NCBI GenBank assembly: GCA_038380435.1
Contig: JAWZYU010000011.1
Location: 88,388,501 to 88,452,500, forward strand
DNA length: 64,000 nucleotides
Direction of reading: 5' to 3'
Source of the DNA: Ryuthela nishihirai
Lineage: Eukaryota; Arthropoda; Arachnida; Araneae; Heptathelidae
The notes beneath the pieces were generated by a model. That model searched no databases. It was not told where the DNA came from and saw nothing but the letters and a program-made list of their open reading frames with translations. Every line of letters starts with the position of its first letter. Within the stretch, counting starts at the first letter, position 1. Below are positions 10,926 through 22,685 of this stretch, piece after piece. A program made the translations under genes and the position numbers.

Positions 10926-13900
10926 TGTATTAGATGGTATGTTAAGCTCTGCTACCGTGTGTCAGAAGATGTGGTGAGCTCTGGCCCCATACGATAGATG
11001 GGGTGTTAAGCTTTGCAATCGTGTGTCAGACGGGATGTTAAGCTCTGCTTCCATCATTAGAGCTACTGTTGTGGTTTGCACTGTGTGTTAGATGGGACGT
11101 TAAGCTCTGCAACCCTGTATTAGATGGGAGGTTCAGCTCTGCCTACATGTGTTAGATGTGGTGAGCCCTATCCCCTTTGCATTGAATGAGACGTTAAGCT
11201 TTGCAACGTGTGTGTTAGATGGGATATTACGCTCTGCCCTCTTGTGTTGGATGGTACGTTAGTTTCTGCAACCGCGTACTAGATGGGATGTTGTTGTTGT
11301 TTGGGTTGTTTTACCTCTGAGCGGCACTTTTTTGCACACCGTGGGCTAAATAGCCAGGTCACATGGACCCCGAAGGCTCAGAGAAGGTTGGGGGAGGGAA
11401 CCCACTGGAACAGCTGTTGGGAGACAGATGGTAACCTCCCGTCAAGGCCATCCAGCGTGTTCTTTAACGTGCACAGAGTATGGCTCTCCTGCACACGGGG
11501 CCACAGCTTAACGTCCCATCCGACGGATGGCGGCCTTTCCAAGCCCATCGGTGTCCCCTACTGACCATGGGCAGGGCGGGAAATTTTTGCGGAGATAAAT
11601 CTCAACGCTGACCCAGCTGGGACTCGAACCTGGGAACTACAGATTACGAGCCTGGCGCGCTACCGACTGAGCCACCCCGCCCCTAGACGGAATGTTAAGC
11701 TCTGCAACGGTGTATTAGGTGTGATGTTAAGCTCTGCCACCACATGTTTAGAAAATGTGATGAGCTCTGGTTCCGTGCGTTATATGGGATTTTAAAATCT
11801 GCAACTGTCTCTTAGTTGGGATAACAAGGTCTGCCTCCATGTGTTAGTTGGGATAACAAGGTCTGCCTCCATGTGTGCAAGGTCTGCCTCCATGGGATGT
11901 TAAAGTCTGTTGTGAGGTCTACTAGATGGGGTTACTAGATGGAGGTTACTAGATGGGATGTTAAAGTCTGTTGTGAGGTCTGCCCCCATGCGTTAGATCG
12001 GACATTAAGCTCTACATCCGTGTATTAGATGGGATGTTAAGTTCTGCCTCCGTGTGGTATAAAATCTGGTCGTCTCTGCCCCCATGCATTGGATGGTACA
12101 TTACGCTCAGAAACGGTGCATTAGATGGGATGTTAAGCTCTGTAACTGTGTATTAGTTGAGGTTTAAAGTTCTGCAACTGTGTATTAGATGAGATGTTAA
12201 GATCTGCTTCAGTGTGTTAGAGGATGTGGTGAGCTCTGCACCCGTGCTTTAGACGGAACGTTAAGCTCTGCAAACATGTGATAGGTGTGATATTAAACTC
12301 TGCCTTCGAGTGTTAGACGATGAGGCGATCTCTTCTCTCGTGTCTTGGCTGTATGTTAAGCTCCGGAACCGTGTTTCAGATGGGACATTAAACTCTGCAC
12401 CGTGTGGTAGAAGTGGTGAGCTCTGTCCCTTTGCATTAGATGGGACGTTAAGCTCTGTAACCACATGTTAAATGGGATGTTAGCTCTGCCTCCGTGTGTT
12501 AGAAGATATGGTGAGCTATGCCCATCCGTTAGATGCGACGTTAAGCTCTGCGACCATGTATTAGATTGGATATTAAGCATTTCCTCCGTGTGTTAGAAGA
12601 TGTGATGAGCTTTGGCCTCGTACGTTAGATGGGATGTTAAGCTCTGCAACTGTGTATTAAGTGAGATTTTAAGCTCTACGAATGTGTATTCGATGGAATT
12701 TTAAGATCTGCTTCCGTGTGTTAGAAGATGTGGTGAGCTCTGCACCCGTGCTTTAGACAGGACGCTAAGCTCTGCACCCGTGCTTTAGACAGGACGCTAA
12801 GCTCTGCACCCGTGCTTTAGACACGACGCTAAGCTCTGCAATCATGTGATTGATGAGATATTGAACTCTGCTTTCGTGTGTTGGATGATGAGGCGATCTC
12901 TGTCCCCGTTCATTGGCTGTGACTACGTTAAGCTCCGGAACTGTGTATTAGATGGGATATTAAATTCTGCACCATGTGGTAGAAGAAGTGGTGAGCTCTG
13001 CCCTCGTGCGTTAGTTGGGACGTTAATCTCTGCAACCGTGTGTTAGATGGGATGTTAAGCTCTGCCTCTGTGTGTTAGAAGATGTGGTGGGCTCTGCCCT
13101 TGTGCGTTAGATGGGATGGTAAGCTCTGCCTCTGTGTGTTAGAAGATGTGGTGATGCTCTTCCCGCTTGTTTTGGATGGTACGTTAGGCTCTTCAACCGT
13201 GTACTAGATGGGATGTTAAGCTCTGAAACGATGTATTAAATGGGATGCTCTGACTCCGTGTTTTAGAAGATGTGGTGAGCTCTTTCCCTATGCTTTAGAC
13301 GGGACGTTAAGCGCTGCAACCATATTTTAGATGGAATAGTAATCTCGGCCTCCGTGTATTAGAATATGTATTGAAGTCTGCCCAGTCCATTAGATGGGAT
13401 GTTATGCTCCGCAACCGAGAATTAGATGGGATGTTAAGCTCTCACTCCACGTCTCATAAGATGTGGTGAACTCTGCTTTTGAAGATATGGAAAGCTCTAC
13501 CCCTGTGTATTAGATGGCATGTTAATCTATTTAACCTTGTAATAGATGGGATATTAAGCTCTGCTACCATGAGTTAGAAGATCTGGAAGCCCCGCCCGTG
13601 CGTTAGATGGGACGCTAATCTCTGCAACCGTGTATTAGATGGGATAGTAATCACTGCTTCCTTGTGCTAGAATATGTGGTGAGGTCTGCACCGTGAGATA
13701 GATGGGACATTAAGCTCTGCAACCGTATATTAGATGGGATGTTAAAGTCTGCCTCAATGTATTACATGGGATGTTAGGCTCTGTCTCCATGTGCTAGAAT
13801 GCGAGGTGAGCCCTGTCTCTGTGCTTTAGATGGAACTTTAAAGCTCTGAAACCTTCTATTAGATATAATGTTAAGCTCTGCCCTGTATGTTAGAAGATGT

Positions 13901-14795
13901 GGTGAGCTCTGCTCCCATGTGTTGGGTGAGACGTTAAGCTCTGCAACCTTGTACTAGATCGGATGTTAAGCTCTGCCTCCGTCCGTTTGATAGGATGTTA
14001 AGCTGTGCTTCTGTGTTTCAGATGTAGTGAGCTCTAACCCCATGCGTTAGATGGGACATTAAACCCTGCAACCGTGTAATGAATGGGATGATAAGCTATG
14101 CCTTTGTGTGTTAGAAGATGTGGTGAGCTCTGTCCCAATGAGTTAGATGGGATATTAAGCTCTGCAACTGTGTGTTAGAAAATGTGGTGAGATCTCCCCA
14201 TGCGTTAGATGGGACATTAAGCTCTGCAACTGTATATTAGATAAGATGATAAATTCTGCCTTCGTGTGTTAGAAGATATGGTGAGATCTGCCTCAGTGCG
14301 TTAGATGGGACGTTAAGCTGTGCACCCGTGTATTGGATGGAATATTAAGCTCTTAAACCGTGTATTAGATGGGATGTTAAGCTCTGCTTCCATATGTTAG
14401 AAGATATTGTGAGTTCTGCCCCATGCGTTAGATGGGACATTAAGCTCTGCAACTGTGTGTTAGATGGGATATTAAACTCTGTCTTCGTGTGATAGAAGAC
14501 GTTGTGAGCTCTGCCTCCATGCATTAGATGGTAGATTAAACTATTGAACCGTGTATTAGATGAGATGTTAAGCTCTGCCTCCATACTTTAGAGATGTGGT
14601 GAGCTCTAATCCTGTGTGTTAGATAAGACGTTAAGCTCTGCAACCATATGTGAGATGGAATTTTAAGCTCTGCCTCGCCGTGTGTGAAGATGTGGTGAGC
14701 TATGCCACCGTGCATTATATGGGACGTTAATCTTTGCAAACGTGTGTTAGATGGTATGCTAAGCTGTGACCCCATGTGTTAAATGGGACTTGAAG
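10920..14795. repeat. ~32-bp minisatellite array with higher-order structure
   Basis: About 3.4 kb of tandem ~31-33-bp units, interrupted by one SINE1 at 11.29-11.69 kb. Three unit types often alternate: one with CTGCAACCGTGTATTAGATG, one with CCGTGTGTTAGAAGATGTGG then TGAGCTCTG, and one with CCCGTGCGTTAGATGGGACG. This makes an approximate 100-bp higher-order repeat. Units are imperfect with local expansions, for example near 12,730-12,840. The core GATGGGACGTTAAGC matches a segment inside SINE1. The short frames here are low-complexity translations, not genes. Confidence 0.9.
11290..11690 (-). repeat. SINE1 copy, nearly full length, inserted in the minisatellite
   Basis: The body and tRNA-like head are intact (CTGGGACTCGAACCTGGGAA at the B box, GCCTGGCGCGCTACCGACTG at the anticodon/A-box side). 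It resembles the 59.1-kb copy and is much less diverged than the copies at 1.5-3 kb, so it probably inserted after the array formed. Confidence 0.9.
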
Positions 14796-15188
14796 CAGTA
14801 ATGTTTTGCTTATTCTGATGTTACTTCTGTCTGACAAAGTTGGGGGGGGGAGAAACTAATTTTATCATGTATTTTCATGTCGTATGTTTCATGTACATTC
14901 CGTATGTGTTTGAATAAATTATACCTTTTAGAAAATCGATTATCACATATTTCCTCCATATAAGAAGGGGAAGAGTTTTTGGATGATGGGGAACAGTTGA
15001 ATAAACATCAGAAAGAAATTCCTTCCATAACTGAAGAAATAAAATATAAAAACCTGAAACACTTTGGTACGTAATGGTATAATTGTATACGTAGAACAAA
15101 GGAAAAACAAAGAACTAGCAAGGAATGTTTAAATTTCCAAATATCTGGTACAAAACTAACCACGCACCGCTAATTCTTTTTTGCATGT
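14796..15188. other. No recognised gene
   Basis: AT-rich sequence with a short poly-G run near 14,843. A short minus-strand frame at 14,875-15,099 has no recognisable domain. Confidence 0.5.
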
Positions 15189-15367
15189 AGCAAAGTAGCG
15201 CAGTGGAAACGTGCTGACCCATAATCCAGAGGCCTATGGATCGAAACTATGCTGTGCTAATGTTTTTCTTCCACTAATGCTTATTTTTATAACTATCTTG
15301 AGAGCGGGGGAGGATGCTGCTTATTTCTCTTATCATTTCATCGCGTTGTGAAAAAAGGACACTACCC
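15189..15367 (+). repeat. SINE derived from initiator tRNA-Met, copy 1
   Basis: Positions 15,189-15,259 match the general layout of an initiator tRNA-Met: AGCAAAGTAGCGCAGTGGAA (acceptor, D arm, A box), a CCCATAAT anticodon loop region with CAT, and GGATCGAAACTATG (T arm). One base appears lost in the anticodon stem, and an acceptor pair and T-stem pairs are weakened, so it is not a sound tRNA. The tail continues with TATCTTGAGAGCGGGGGAGG and is shared with copy 2. Confidence 0.75.
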
Positions 15368-15391
15368 AGATAAAGTGTAATTCGATATATA

Positions 15392-15560
15392 AAAGAGTGA
15401 CGCAGTGGAAGCGTGCTGGATCCGTGGATCGAGACCACGCTCTGTTAATTGTGTTTTCCTGCTAAGGTGTATTTTTATACCTATATCTTGAGAGTTGGAG
15501 AGGTTGCTACAGATTTCTCTTCTCCTTAAGTAACATTATTAATAAAGAACACTACGCATC
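15392..15560 (+). repeat. SINE derived from initiator tRNA-Met, copy 2
   Basis: Starts AGAGTGACGCAGTGGAAGCG and has the B box GGATCGAGACCACGC. The anticodon arm is deleted between GTGCTGGA and TCCGTGG. The same tail follows (TATCTTGAGAGTTGGAGAGG, then TTTCTCTTCTCC). The shared tail shows this is a SINE rather than two separate tRNA pseudogenes. Confidence 0.7.
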
Positions 15561-16829
15561 ATAGGCATAGCGCGAAATGTTTCTTGGCGGGGATGGGGGC
15601 ACAGATTATTGAGAAACAATGCGACCTTTATCAACCGACCTTCGTTCATCAGATTATTTTTAACTCTGGCCAAGTCTGTTGGACAATTCCTTGTACACCC
15701 TCACACTTTCAACATAATGTTAAAAACTTCCTAGAGGAATAACAGTGCTTTATAGCCACTAAAGTTTCCAATTTTGGCGTTACGTTTTTCAGTAAATATT
15801 TAAATTAACATATTTAGAGATCCAATGGCGCCTTTTTTCTTTTCCCCTGAGTAATATACCCAAAAAAATTTTTAAAAGCTTTCAGGATGGACGGAAAAAT
15901 TATGTGGATTATTCGAAGCGGAAATCTTTGTTTTATAAGAAGTGAACATTTGTTTAAAATAAGTCGTATTATTCACTGTGCGGAGTAATGTTCTCTGTAT
16001 ATTTGTCACTATGCCTTATTGAAATATTTTTTGTTAGTATTTCGTTTTTCGCAATTAATATACAATATCAGTTTTTCCCAACCCTTCTTAATTATTCTCA
16101 TTTCGTCTCAAATATACGATAATTCGATGTATATCAGCCACCACATCAGGGTCGATTTATTTTACCAGATTAATTATACAGGCGAATTAGGCTCAGAAAT
16201 GCCTATCTGAAATCTGAGCCTGAAAATATATCATAATGGCCTTATAGCATCTATTTTGTTTCGTGTGTATTCTTTTTTATACTATTTTTAGATCACATAT
16301 ATCACTGAGAGATTTTAAATTTCGTTCTAATATTTTTCAATTATAGAAATTTTTGCATCAGAGCAGAAAAAATAATACACGTAATTCTTGTACTAAATCG
16401 CAAAAAATGCCTGTTTCATGTCAAACACTTGCATAATCATTAAGAAGATTCAAACTGTGTTCTGAACAGAATTTCAAAAGACGCACCTTACTGCGATTAA
16501 AAAACTTTCTTTTGTAAGCCGTTAAGCTTTCTTTGGATATTAGAGGCATTATCATACGGTTTTTCTCACATATCAAAAATATTTAATTTAGTTTCGATGT
16601 TTATTTTAAAATAAACTCACTTTAAAACTTCACCAGTGGTAATTGTCCGTCGACAAAATTTAATTTATTATTATTAGTATTTTTTTTGCTTATAACAGGA
16701 CAAGAGCCATCGGGCAATCCCTTATTTAATGCCAGGAATGAGAAAATAAACATATTGGAACCAACAGGAAGTTTGAAGTTATTAGGAAGGATGAAGTTAA
16801 AAAGCTGAAATGCTGAATATTTTGTATGA
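15561..16829. other. No recognised gene
   Basis: AT-rich sequence with no repeat shared elsewhere in the window and no convincing exon. Confidence 0.5.
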
Positions 16830-16900
16830 TAAAAGTGTTGTTCCCAAGGATTCTACTAGATCTATTATTAGCCCTATTTTTAAAACGAATAATTGAAGTT
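16830..16900 (+). repeat. Small LINE fragment (reverse transcriptase region)
   Basis: AAGGATTCTACTAGATCTAT followed by CCCTATTTTTAAAACGA corresponds to 61,826-61,875 of the long LINE (AAGGATTTTACTAGAGCTAT..CCCTATTTTCAAAA). Too short to assign boundaries. Confidence 0.6.
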
Positions 16901-17449
16901 TTTTTTTATAAATGTAGGGGAATCAGTCCACCTTCAGTTCCAGAGTGTTTTTCTATTATTGTGTTTCCTTATTAAGAAGTTTCATACACATTTTAATACA
17001 AAAAATCAATTAAGTCATTAAGTTTTAAATCAAATTAATATTTTTATTCAGTCATTCTACATAGGATGCTCTGCTGTTTCACCTATCAGAGTGCAGAGCA
17101 CATGCTACATGTCTGCTTAATGTTCAAGTGACACCTTGACTAGACCAGTTATAAAACACCCTGTATTTCCATCAGTTAGAATTTGCATCCTGACTGGTTT
17201 CCTTGACTGTCATCTTCTATCCCACTGTCTCCAATGACGTCCTGCTTTAATTTCTTCTACTGATGAGCTATCATCCTGGGTCAAGAGATGCTTAAATGTT
17301 CACTTTCCCTCGTCGTTTTAATCCTATGAATAAAAACCTTGATCAGAGAATATTATTGATTAGAGTAATAGGTGTATTATACGAATTAAACATATTAACT
17401 AACAAAATAATGTAACTTATATACATAGGTTTCACATACGGCTAAAACA

Positions 17450-17975
17450 GAGTGTTTCAAAAAATGCATGAGCATTTTATATCGTATTTATCATACTTTA
17501 ATTCAAACATATAAAATATGTGGTTTACAGTAGAAAAAGTTTTAATAAGATGTTAGTAATACACCCAAGTGTTCCAGCTATTCACCATTGACAACTATGC
17601 ATCTGTGAACGCTTCGACTATTTCGCAAAACTTGCACTAACGTGGATGCTGGGATGATATATATCTCTTCAATTTCTTCAATTTCCTCCCTTAAGTGTTC
17701 AAGTGTTGCAGCTTTTTTACGACAGACTTCATTCTTCAGGTATCCTCACAAGTAAAAGTCAAGTGAAGTCAAGTTTGTTGAGCTCTGAATACTCGGCACT
17801 TCCTCTTTGCACGATCCATTGATATGGAAACGTTTCTTCGAGGCAGCACTTGATATGACGATGCTAATACGGAACACTCCATCTTGTTGAAAGTATGCAT
17901 CCATATCTCCAAATAACTGCTGAATTGCAGGCTCAATTCATGTCTGCAACATGTTGAGGTATACAGGACCAGAAA
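17450..17975 (-). pseudogene. Mariner/Tc1-type transposase relic, C-terminal half
   Basis: On the minus strand, conceptual translation gives the end of a DDE/D transposase. FQQDG is the usual second catalytic Asp region, then LTSLDFYL followed by a stop and GYLKNEV (the usual SPDLTPLDFFLWGYLK region), then IPASTL and an NGEYLEHL ending typical of this family. Several stops and the absence of an N-terminal half make it a dead relic. Confidence 0.7.
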
Positions 17976-18599
17976 AATGTCTCATCAAAAAAGAAATGGC
18001 CAACTAAACCAAATAAATATTTTAAAAGTGTACAATATAAACTTAAAAACTCGTAGTTGTTTTAATGAGATTTTGACTGTAGGGAAGGGGTGTAAAACGT
18101 CCATAGTGAGCGTAGTGGGGGGGGAGAGCTATGCCATATTTAATGTCCCACAGGACTGTTATCCATTAATGGAAGTACCATTTGTTCTCATTTGCAAGAT
18201 CTAATTCATTTTCTGGAATATCAGGAAACGATAAGCAACCCATTTTTTTTACTGGAAAAGGAAGAAATAAAATAAAAATTAATATGTAACTTAATGAGAT
18301 GTTAAATATAATATCCATACAAACAAGTTGTAAATTTGCCATCCCATATAGCATAACTGAAAATTCAATAGATATATCAACCGATCAAAAGATCGATAAT
18401 TTACAGAAATCAAAAAAAATATTCTGAATGAAAATTAAGGTTTAAATATAGAAAAGTAAATACCAACTTTACAAAACGAGTACATCTAATATATGGGGAC
18501 TGGCGAGAGCTATTTTGCCGCCTGGTGCGAACATAAACTCTGCCGCTCATTTCTCCAAGTTTGATCTCAGATATTAATGATTAAAAATTAAAAAAATAA

Positions 18600-18775
18600 A
18601 TACCTACTCAAGCAGCTGCTTTCCACAAAGTTCTCACAGGAGTCTGTCAGTTTATACGCCAAAGTAGAAGGTCTGTGAGGATGTCAGGACCTCAGCAGAA
18701 AAACGACACACACACATCCGTGCCTTACCCAGGGCTCGAACCCAGGTCCCTTAGATCAGTAGCCAAGATAATTAA
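18600..18775 (-). repeat. SINE2 (second tRNA-derived SINE family), minus copy
   Basis: Shares CAGCTGCTTTCCACAAAG, GTCTGTCAGTTTATACGCC and the terminal head GGGCTCGAACCCAGGTCCC with copies at 32.33-32.48 kb and, in reverse, 26.90-27.08 kb. The head carries the B-box complement and the end of a tRNA-like sequence. Confidence 0.75.
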
Positions 18776-18925
18776 AATAGCAATATTTAATGTTGTCTTT
18801 GAAAGCAATTGAATATGATCTATAAAAAATAGGTCGTAGTCGAGTCAAGGAATGTAATTTTTAAATCTAATATATATTTTGATGATGCCACATACTTGTT
18901 ATAATTGTTTTAATTTAGATTTTGA

Positions 18926-19136
18926 GAAAATATGTAAAGTAGAAAGAAATGTAGAAGATGAGAATAAGAAGACTTTGTTAGCAATGAAATTAATTGACAT
19001 CAGTGATAACAGAAATATTTCTGGTATAATCAGTGCCAGAACCGAAAAAGCTTCTAACTCAATATTTGTAACTTCTTGCACAGTTGAAATATTATCACAA
19101 GTCGAAATTTCAGCAGACTTTCTATTAATTTATTAA
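18926..19136 (+). pseudogene. Decayed copy of AGC-kinase exon 1, opposite strand
   Basis: Plus-strand translation ICKVERNVEDENKKTLLAMK.. aligns in order with the kinase exon at 32592-32813 ([19 protein letters not shown]..). Shared blocks are AMKLIDI/AMKIIDI and [18 protein letters not shown]. The catalytic-Lys AMK is kept, but the glycine-rich loop end GYARV is FEKI-like. The second half drifts and ends at a stop with no 5' splice site. Sequence just before the exon, GATGATGCCACATACTTGTT, matches the intron before the real exon (GATGATGCCACATATTTATT), so this is a genomic duplicate, not a retrocopy. Confidence 0.7.
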
Positions 19137-19209
19137 CAGGTTTTAAAAGGCAAACAGATTTTATATTTTAATGTAACAGGTCAAACAGGTGATTAATCAC
19201 TTAATATTT

Positions 19210-19360
19210 AAAACAAATCAACGGAAGTAAATATCAAATTATTTGCTGTCCATTAACCATAAATAAAAAACTTTAATACTCTTACTCTTTTACGTTCATC
19301 GTTATGGGTAATGGTCACCTTAACTGCAGGCTGCGTCACAGCTTACAGCCTAAATAATGC
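19210..19360. repeat. Diverged direct repeat unit A
   Basis: AAATCAACGGAAGTAAATAT.. through CATCGTTATGGGTAATGGTC resembles 20,525-20,640 in the same order. No coding content is seen. The rest of 19.36-21.9 kb is AT-rich with no recognised gene. Confidence 0.55.
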
Positions 19361-19734
19361 TAATATATTTTTATTTTGTAATATAATTTATTGAAATATA
19401 ATACACAATTAAAATTATTATTTTAATAATAGTACTTATTTAAATAATATTAGTTGTATTTAATCAGCGGTAAATAAAACGTATTTATTAATTTTGAAAT
19501 AAATTATTTGGTTGTAATTATTAAAAACTAACTGATCGTATTTAATAACTTGAATAGGGAATGTTTGCCTTCATGGAAGATACGTCACTGCTTGTTACGT
19601 TTTTATTTTCCCGTCCACTCTTCTTCTTATTTTGATAACACCAGTGATTTAGCAACATTAAATTTCATCGTAGTATGTGCTATAAAGGACAGTTAATTGC
19701 TAGTTTGACATAAGTGATCTTTCCAGTACATAAA

Positions 19735-19850
19735 TGCGAAGGGAGCAACCGCGCCAGGCCCTCTGAACGATTCGCACCATTCGCACCATCTTTATGCCGG
19801 CTCTGGGCCTGGAGGCAGGAGTTTCCCCATCCCTGCTCTGTATAGTGCTG
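19735..19850 (-). repeat. hAT-like terminal fragment
   Basis: A GC-rich island in AT-rich surroundings, ending TTTCCCCATCCCTGCTCT. The reverse complement CAGGGATGGGGAAAC is the style of terminal repeat seen in many hAT elements. The partner end is not found. Confidence 0.4.
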
Positions 19851-20524
19851 CATTACTATTGGCATGATGTCTACCAGTTCTATCAGGTCAACACTACAAT
19901 CTATGGTGGGGGTGACTGATTATTCCATGGTGTGATTATTTTCATTAGTCTAATTTCGACCAGGTGTCTACTGATTAATTTTTCTGAAGGAAAAGATATG
20001 ATGACCATTCTATAGAAGGCCAATATATTTCAGTCTTAAAAGCAGATTGATTATAATGAATTATTTCCCCGAATAGCTTAAATAAAATAATGCTATCAAC
20101 ACTTTGAAATTTGCACACAATAAGTAATTTTTACCAATTACTTAAATTTCATTACTCACTCGAGAGTGTATACTATAATAAATTCATTTAAATCATATTA
20201 AGGATTATAGACTTTGCTCAGCTAATAGTGAACAATGGATACTAAAAATCGTGATCATTAATTATCCAAGATTAAATAATTACAACTAGCATTATTATTC
20301 TTAACAAATGTCTTCATTCTAGTGGTAAAGAAAAACTAAATTACTAAGTCCGAAAAACAGGACATGAGAGTGACTCTAAGCAGATTAAAAGTTACCAGTT
20401 GGTTACGCATTCAAAACGTATTGCAGTGGCTATTGATTGATCTGTAGTTCTCAATAATTTAGATATGGCTCTTTACCCTAAAGAATATAGAAGCTGGTCA
20501 TCCTTGCCACATATTATCGATAAC

Positions 20525-20640
20525 TAATCAATGGAAATAAATGCGAAATTATTTACCTTTACTCTGTTAGGTTCATCACTATGGGTGATGGATCACATTT
20601 TCCGGAGACTCTATCCCAGTTAACATCCTAAAAAGATATA
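20525..20640. repeat. Diverged direct repeat unit B
   Basis: Partner of 19,210-19,360: AATCAATGGAAATAAATG.., then GGTTCATCACTATGGGTGAT. Confidence 0.55.
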
Positions 20641-21897
20641 AAATAAAATTTGTATTCAAATATTTAAAAAAGGCAACACAATGTTGTAATAACAGTATTA
20701 TTTGAAAATAACATCCATTCAATTTTTTACTTTGCATTTGTAATTCTAATAACTAAGATTCGGAATTATTTTAAATATATTTAGCTAAAATTTTATGTCG
20801 TTATATTTAAAATGCTTATTTTATATTTATTATCAAGAGGTAAGATCAATGACAATGTCAGGCTCAGTCTCTCACCGTAATTTTTATTCTATGACATTGT
20901 TTCGCAAAACATGTTCTAGGAGATGTTAAATAAGAGGATATATATATATATAGAAAGAGAAATGAAGTTTCGATCATTTTATGCTGATATTTCCCAGTGT
21001 AAAATAATTTTTAATAGTCCATGTTCCGTCAATGTATTCAAATTAAAAAAAAAGTGTTCCCTTAGTTAAAGTTTGGGAAAGGCTGTTCTATGAGGCTGAC
21101 CCTGTAACTGATTTCGACCCCACCTTGAATCCAAGATTCAAACTATTGTCACGGATATGTTATTTTATCACTAATTATGTACATCAGCAATTTACAATTT
21201 TTTAATTTTCTTAATGCTAAATTTGTTAAAGAATGCGTGCTCCGCTTATACAAAAGAAACTCAGGTATATTTATGCTTGTCGTGTTCCTTACACAAATAA
21301 CAAAATTTTAAATGACACACCCATAGTCTTAGGAGTCCTATTCACTAATAACTGAATTAGTTTGAGCTTGTTTTGCAGAAGAATTATTGCTTTAATTTTG
21401 TTATTTATCAGTTCATCCAGAAATATTAAAAGCTTTTATGACAAAATGAAAGCTATCCTGCTAATAAGTTATTCTAAACAAGGGGGCACAACCCAAATGT
21501 ATATGTGGGCCAGAATAGACTTCCAGCAGAATGCAACAAGCGAGAGTAATTTGTAATATGGTGAAGCAAGCCAAAGTTGTGTGATGGGAAATGGGGGTGG
21601 GAGGAAAAGAGAATTTTGTTTCAGATTCGTTCTTCTAGATATTAATTCCTTGACATAATAAATTAGGTTTTTGCTGTCTGTTTTAGGGATGTTTTAAAAA
21701 TTATCCTTGAAAAATATGTATATTATATACATTACTATTTCTTCACATATATTTTTGTTATTAAAATTCTGCAGTGAGGATGTTCGCTTTCAATTAGAAA
21801 TTGTGTTCTATTCACCACATAAAATATCCATCTTTTGTAATCTCACAATAATAATATTCTAGAAGTTGGTTAAAAAAATCATGACTAGATCTTCTTA

Positions 21898-22235
21898 CAT
21901 CATCATCATCCTCAAGCAACCATGGGCTACGGAGGTCCAACCAGACAGTGCAATTTAGTTCTCCAAGCAAGTCTATCCTGAGCTACATCTGCTGCATCTG
22001 ACCACTGCACACCAATTCTAACAAGGTCCTGTTTGACTTTGTCTGCCCACTCTGGGTCTCCCTTTCTTTTCGGAGATTTTTAGGCACACTGTTGATAACC
22101 CTATTCGCCAATCTATAATTATCTATACGGGCAACATGGCCAAACCAACGGAGTCTCTCTCTGCAAAATATGCTGCTTAAAGGAGGTTGTCGATTCCTTT
22201 GCCTAACTTCATCATTAGTTACAAAGTTGAACGCA
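21898..22235 (-). repeat. LINE 3' fragment
   Basis: Reverse complement of the LINE 3' region. It starts with the (CAT)n tail equivalent and CCTCAAGCAACCATGGGCTA and includes the [11 protein letters not shown] motif. It corresponds to roughly 62,860-63,205 of the long copy. It is 5' truncated and frameshifted. Confidence 0.85.
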
Positions 22236-22302
22236 GCAATATTAAAACATCTATGAGTAATGTTGAAAATGATGGGACTGTTGAATAACACACTGATAAT
22301 AT

Positions 22303-22685
22303 GGGGGGGGGGGTTGCTGTTGAGAAGCACATTTGTGCACGCAATGGACTAAATAATCCGGTCAGAAAAACTCCAAAGCTCAGAGTTAGTTAGTTGAAGG
22401 AGACCCACAAGACAACTATTAGGGGGCAGATGGAAGCCTTCCATTGAGTGTGTTCTTTAACGCACACAGCTTATGCTCTACGCTCTCTATGTAGTACATA
22501 CAGAGTCACAGCTTCACATCCCATCTGAGAGAAGGTAGGTTTTCGAAGCCCATCAGTGTCCTCTTTCTGACTGAGAACAGGGAGAAGTGAGTAGAAATTA
22601 ATCACAATTGTAAGCCCAGTTGGGGCTCGAACCAGAAACTACAGATTATAAAACTGGCACACTACAGAGCGAACCGTCTCCCACT
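22303..22685 (-). repeat. SINE1 copy, old
   Basis: Diverged but nearly full length: TGCACGCAATGGACTAAATA, TGTTCTTTAACGCACACAG, and a head complement with GGGGCTCGAACCAGAAAC. It starts in a poly-G run. Confidence 0.75.

Noticed and set aside
12261..14775. Frames rich in SLTSHL and NIPSNT motifs
   Set aside because: Period matches the ~32-bp minisatellite; repetitive translation, no gene.
10920..14795. CRISPR-like array (regular ~32-bp repeats)
   Set aside because: There are no unique spacers; units are contiguous and imperfect, in a eukaryotic context.
15189..15259. Functional initiator tRNA gene
   Set aside because: A base is missing in the anticodon stem, acceptor and T-stem pairs are weak, and the neighbour shares the same non-tRNA tail.
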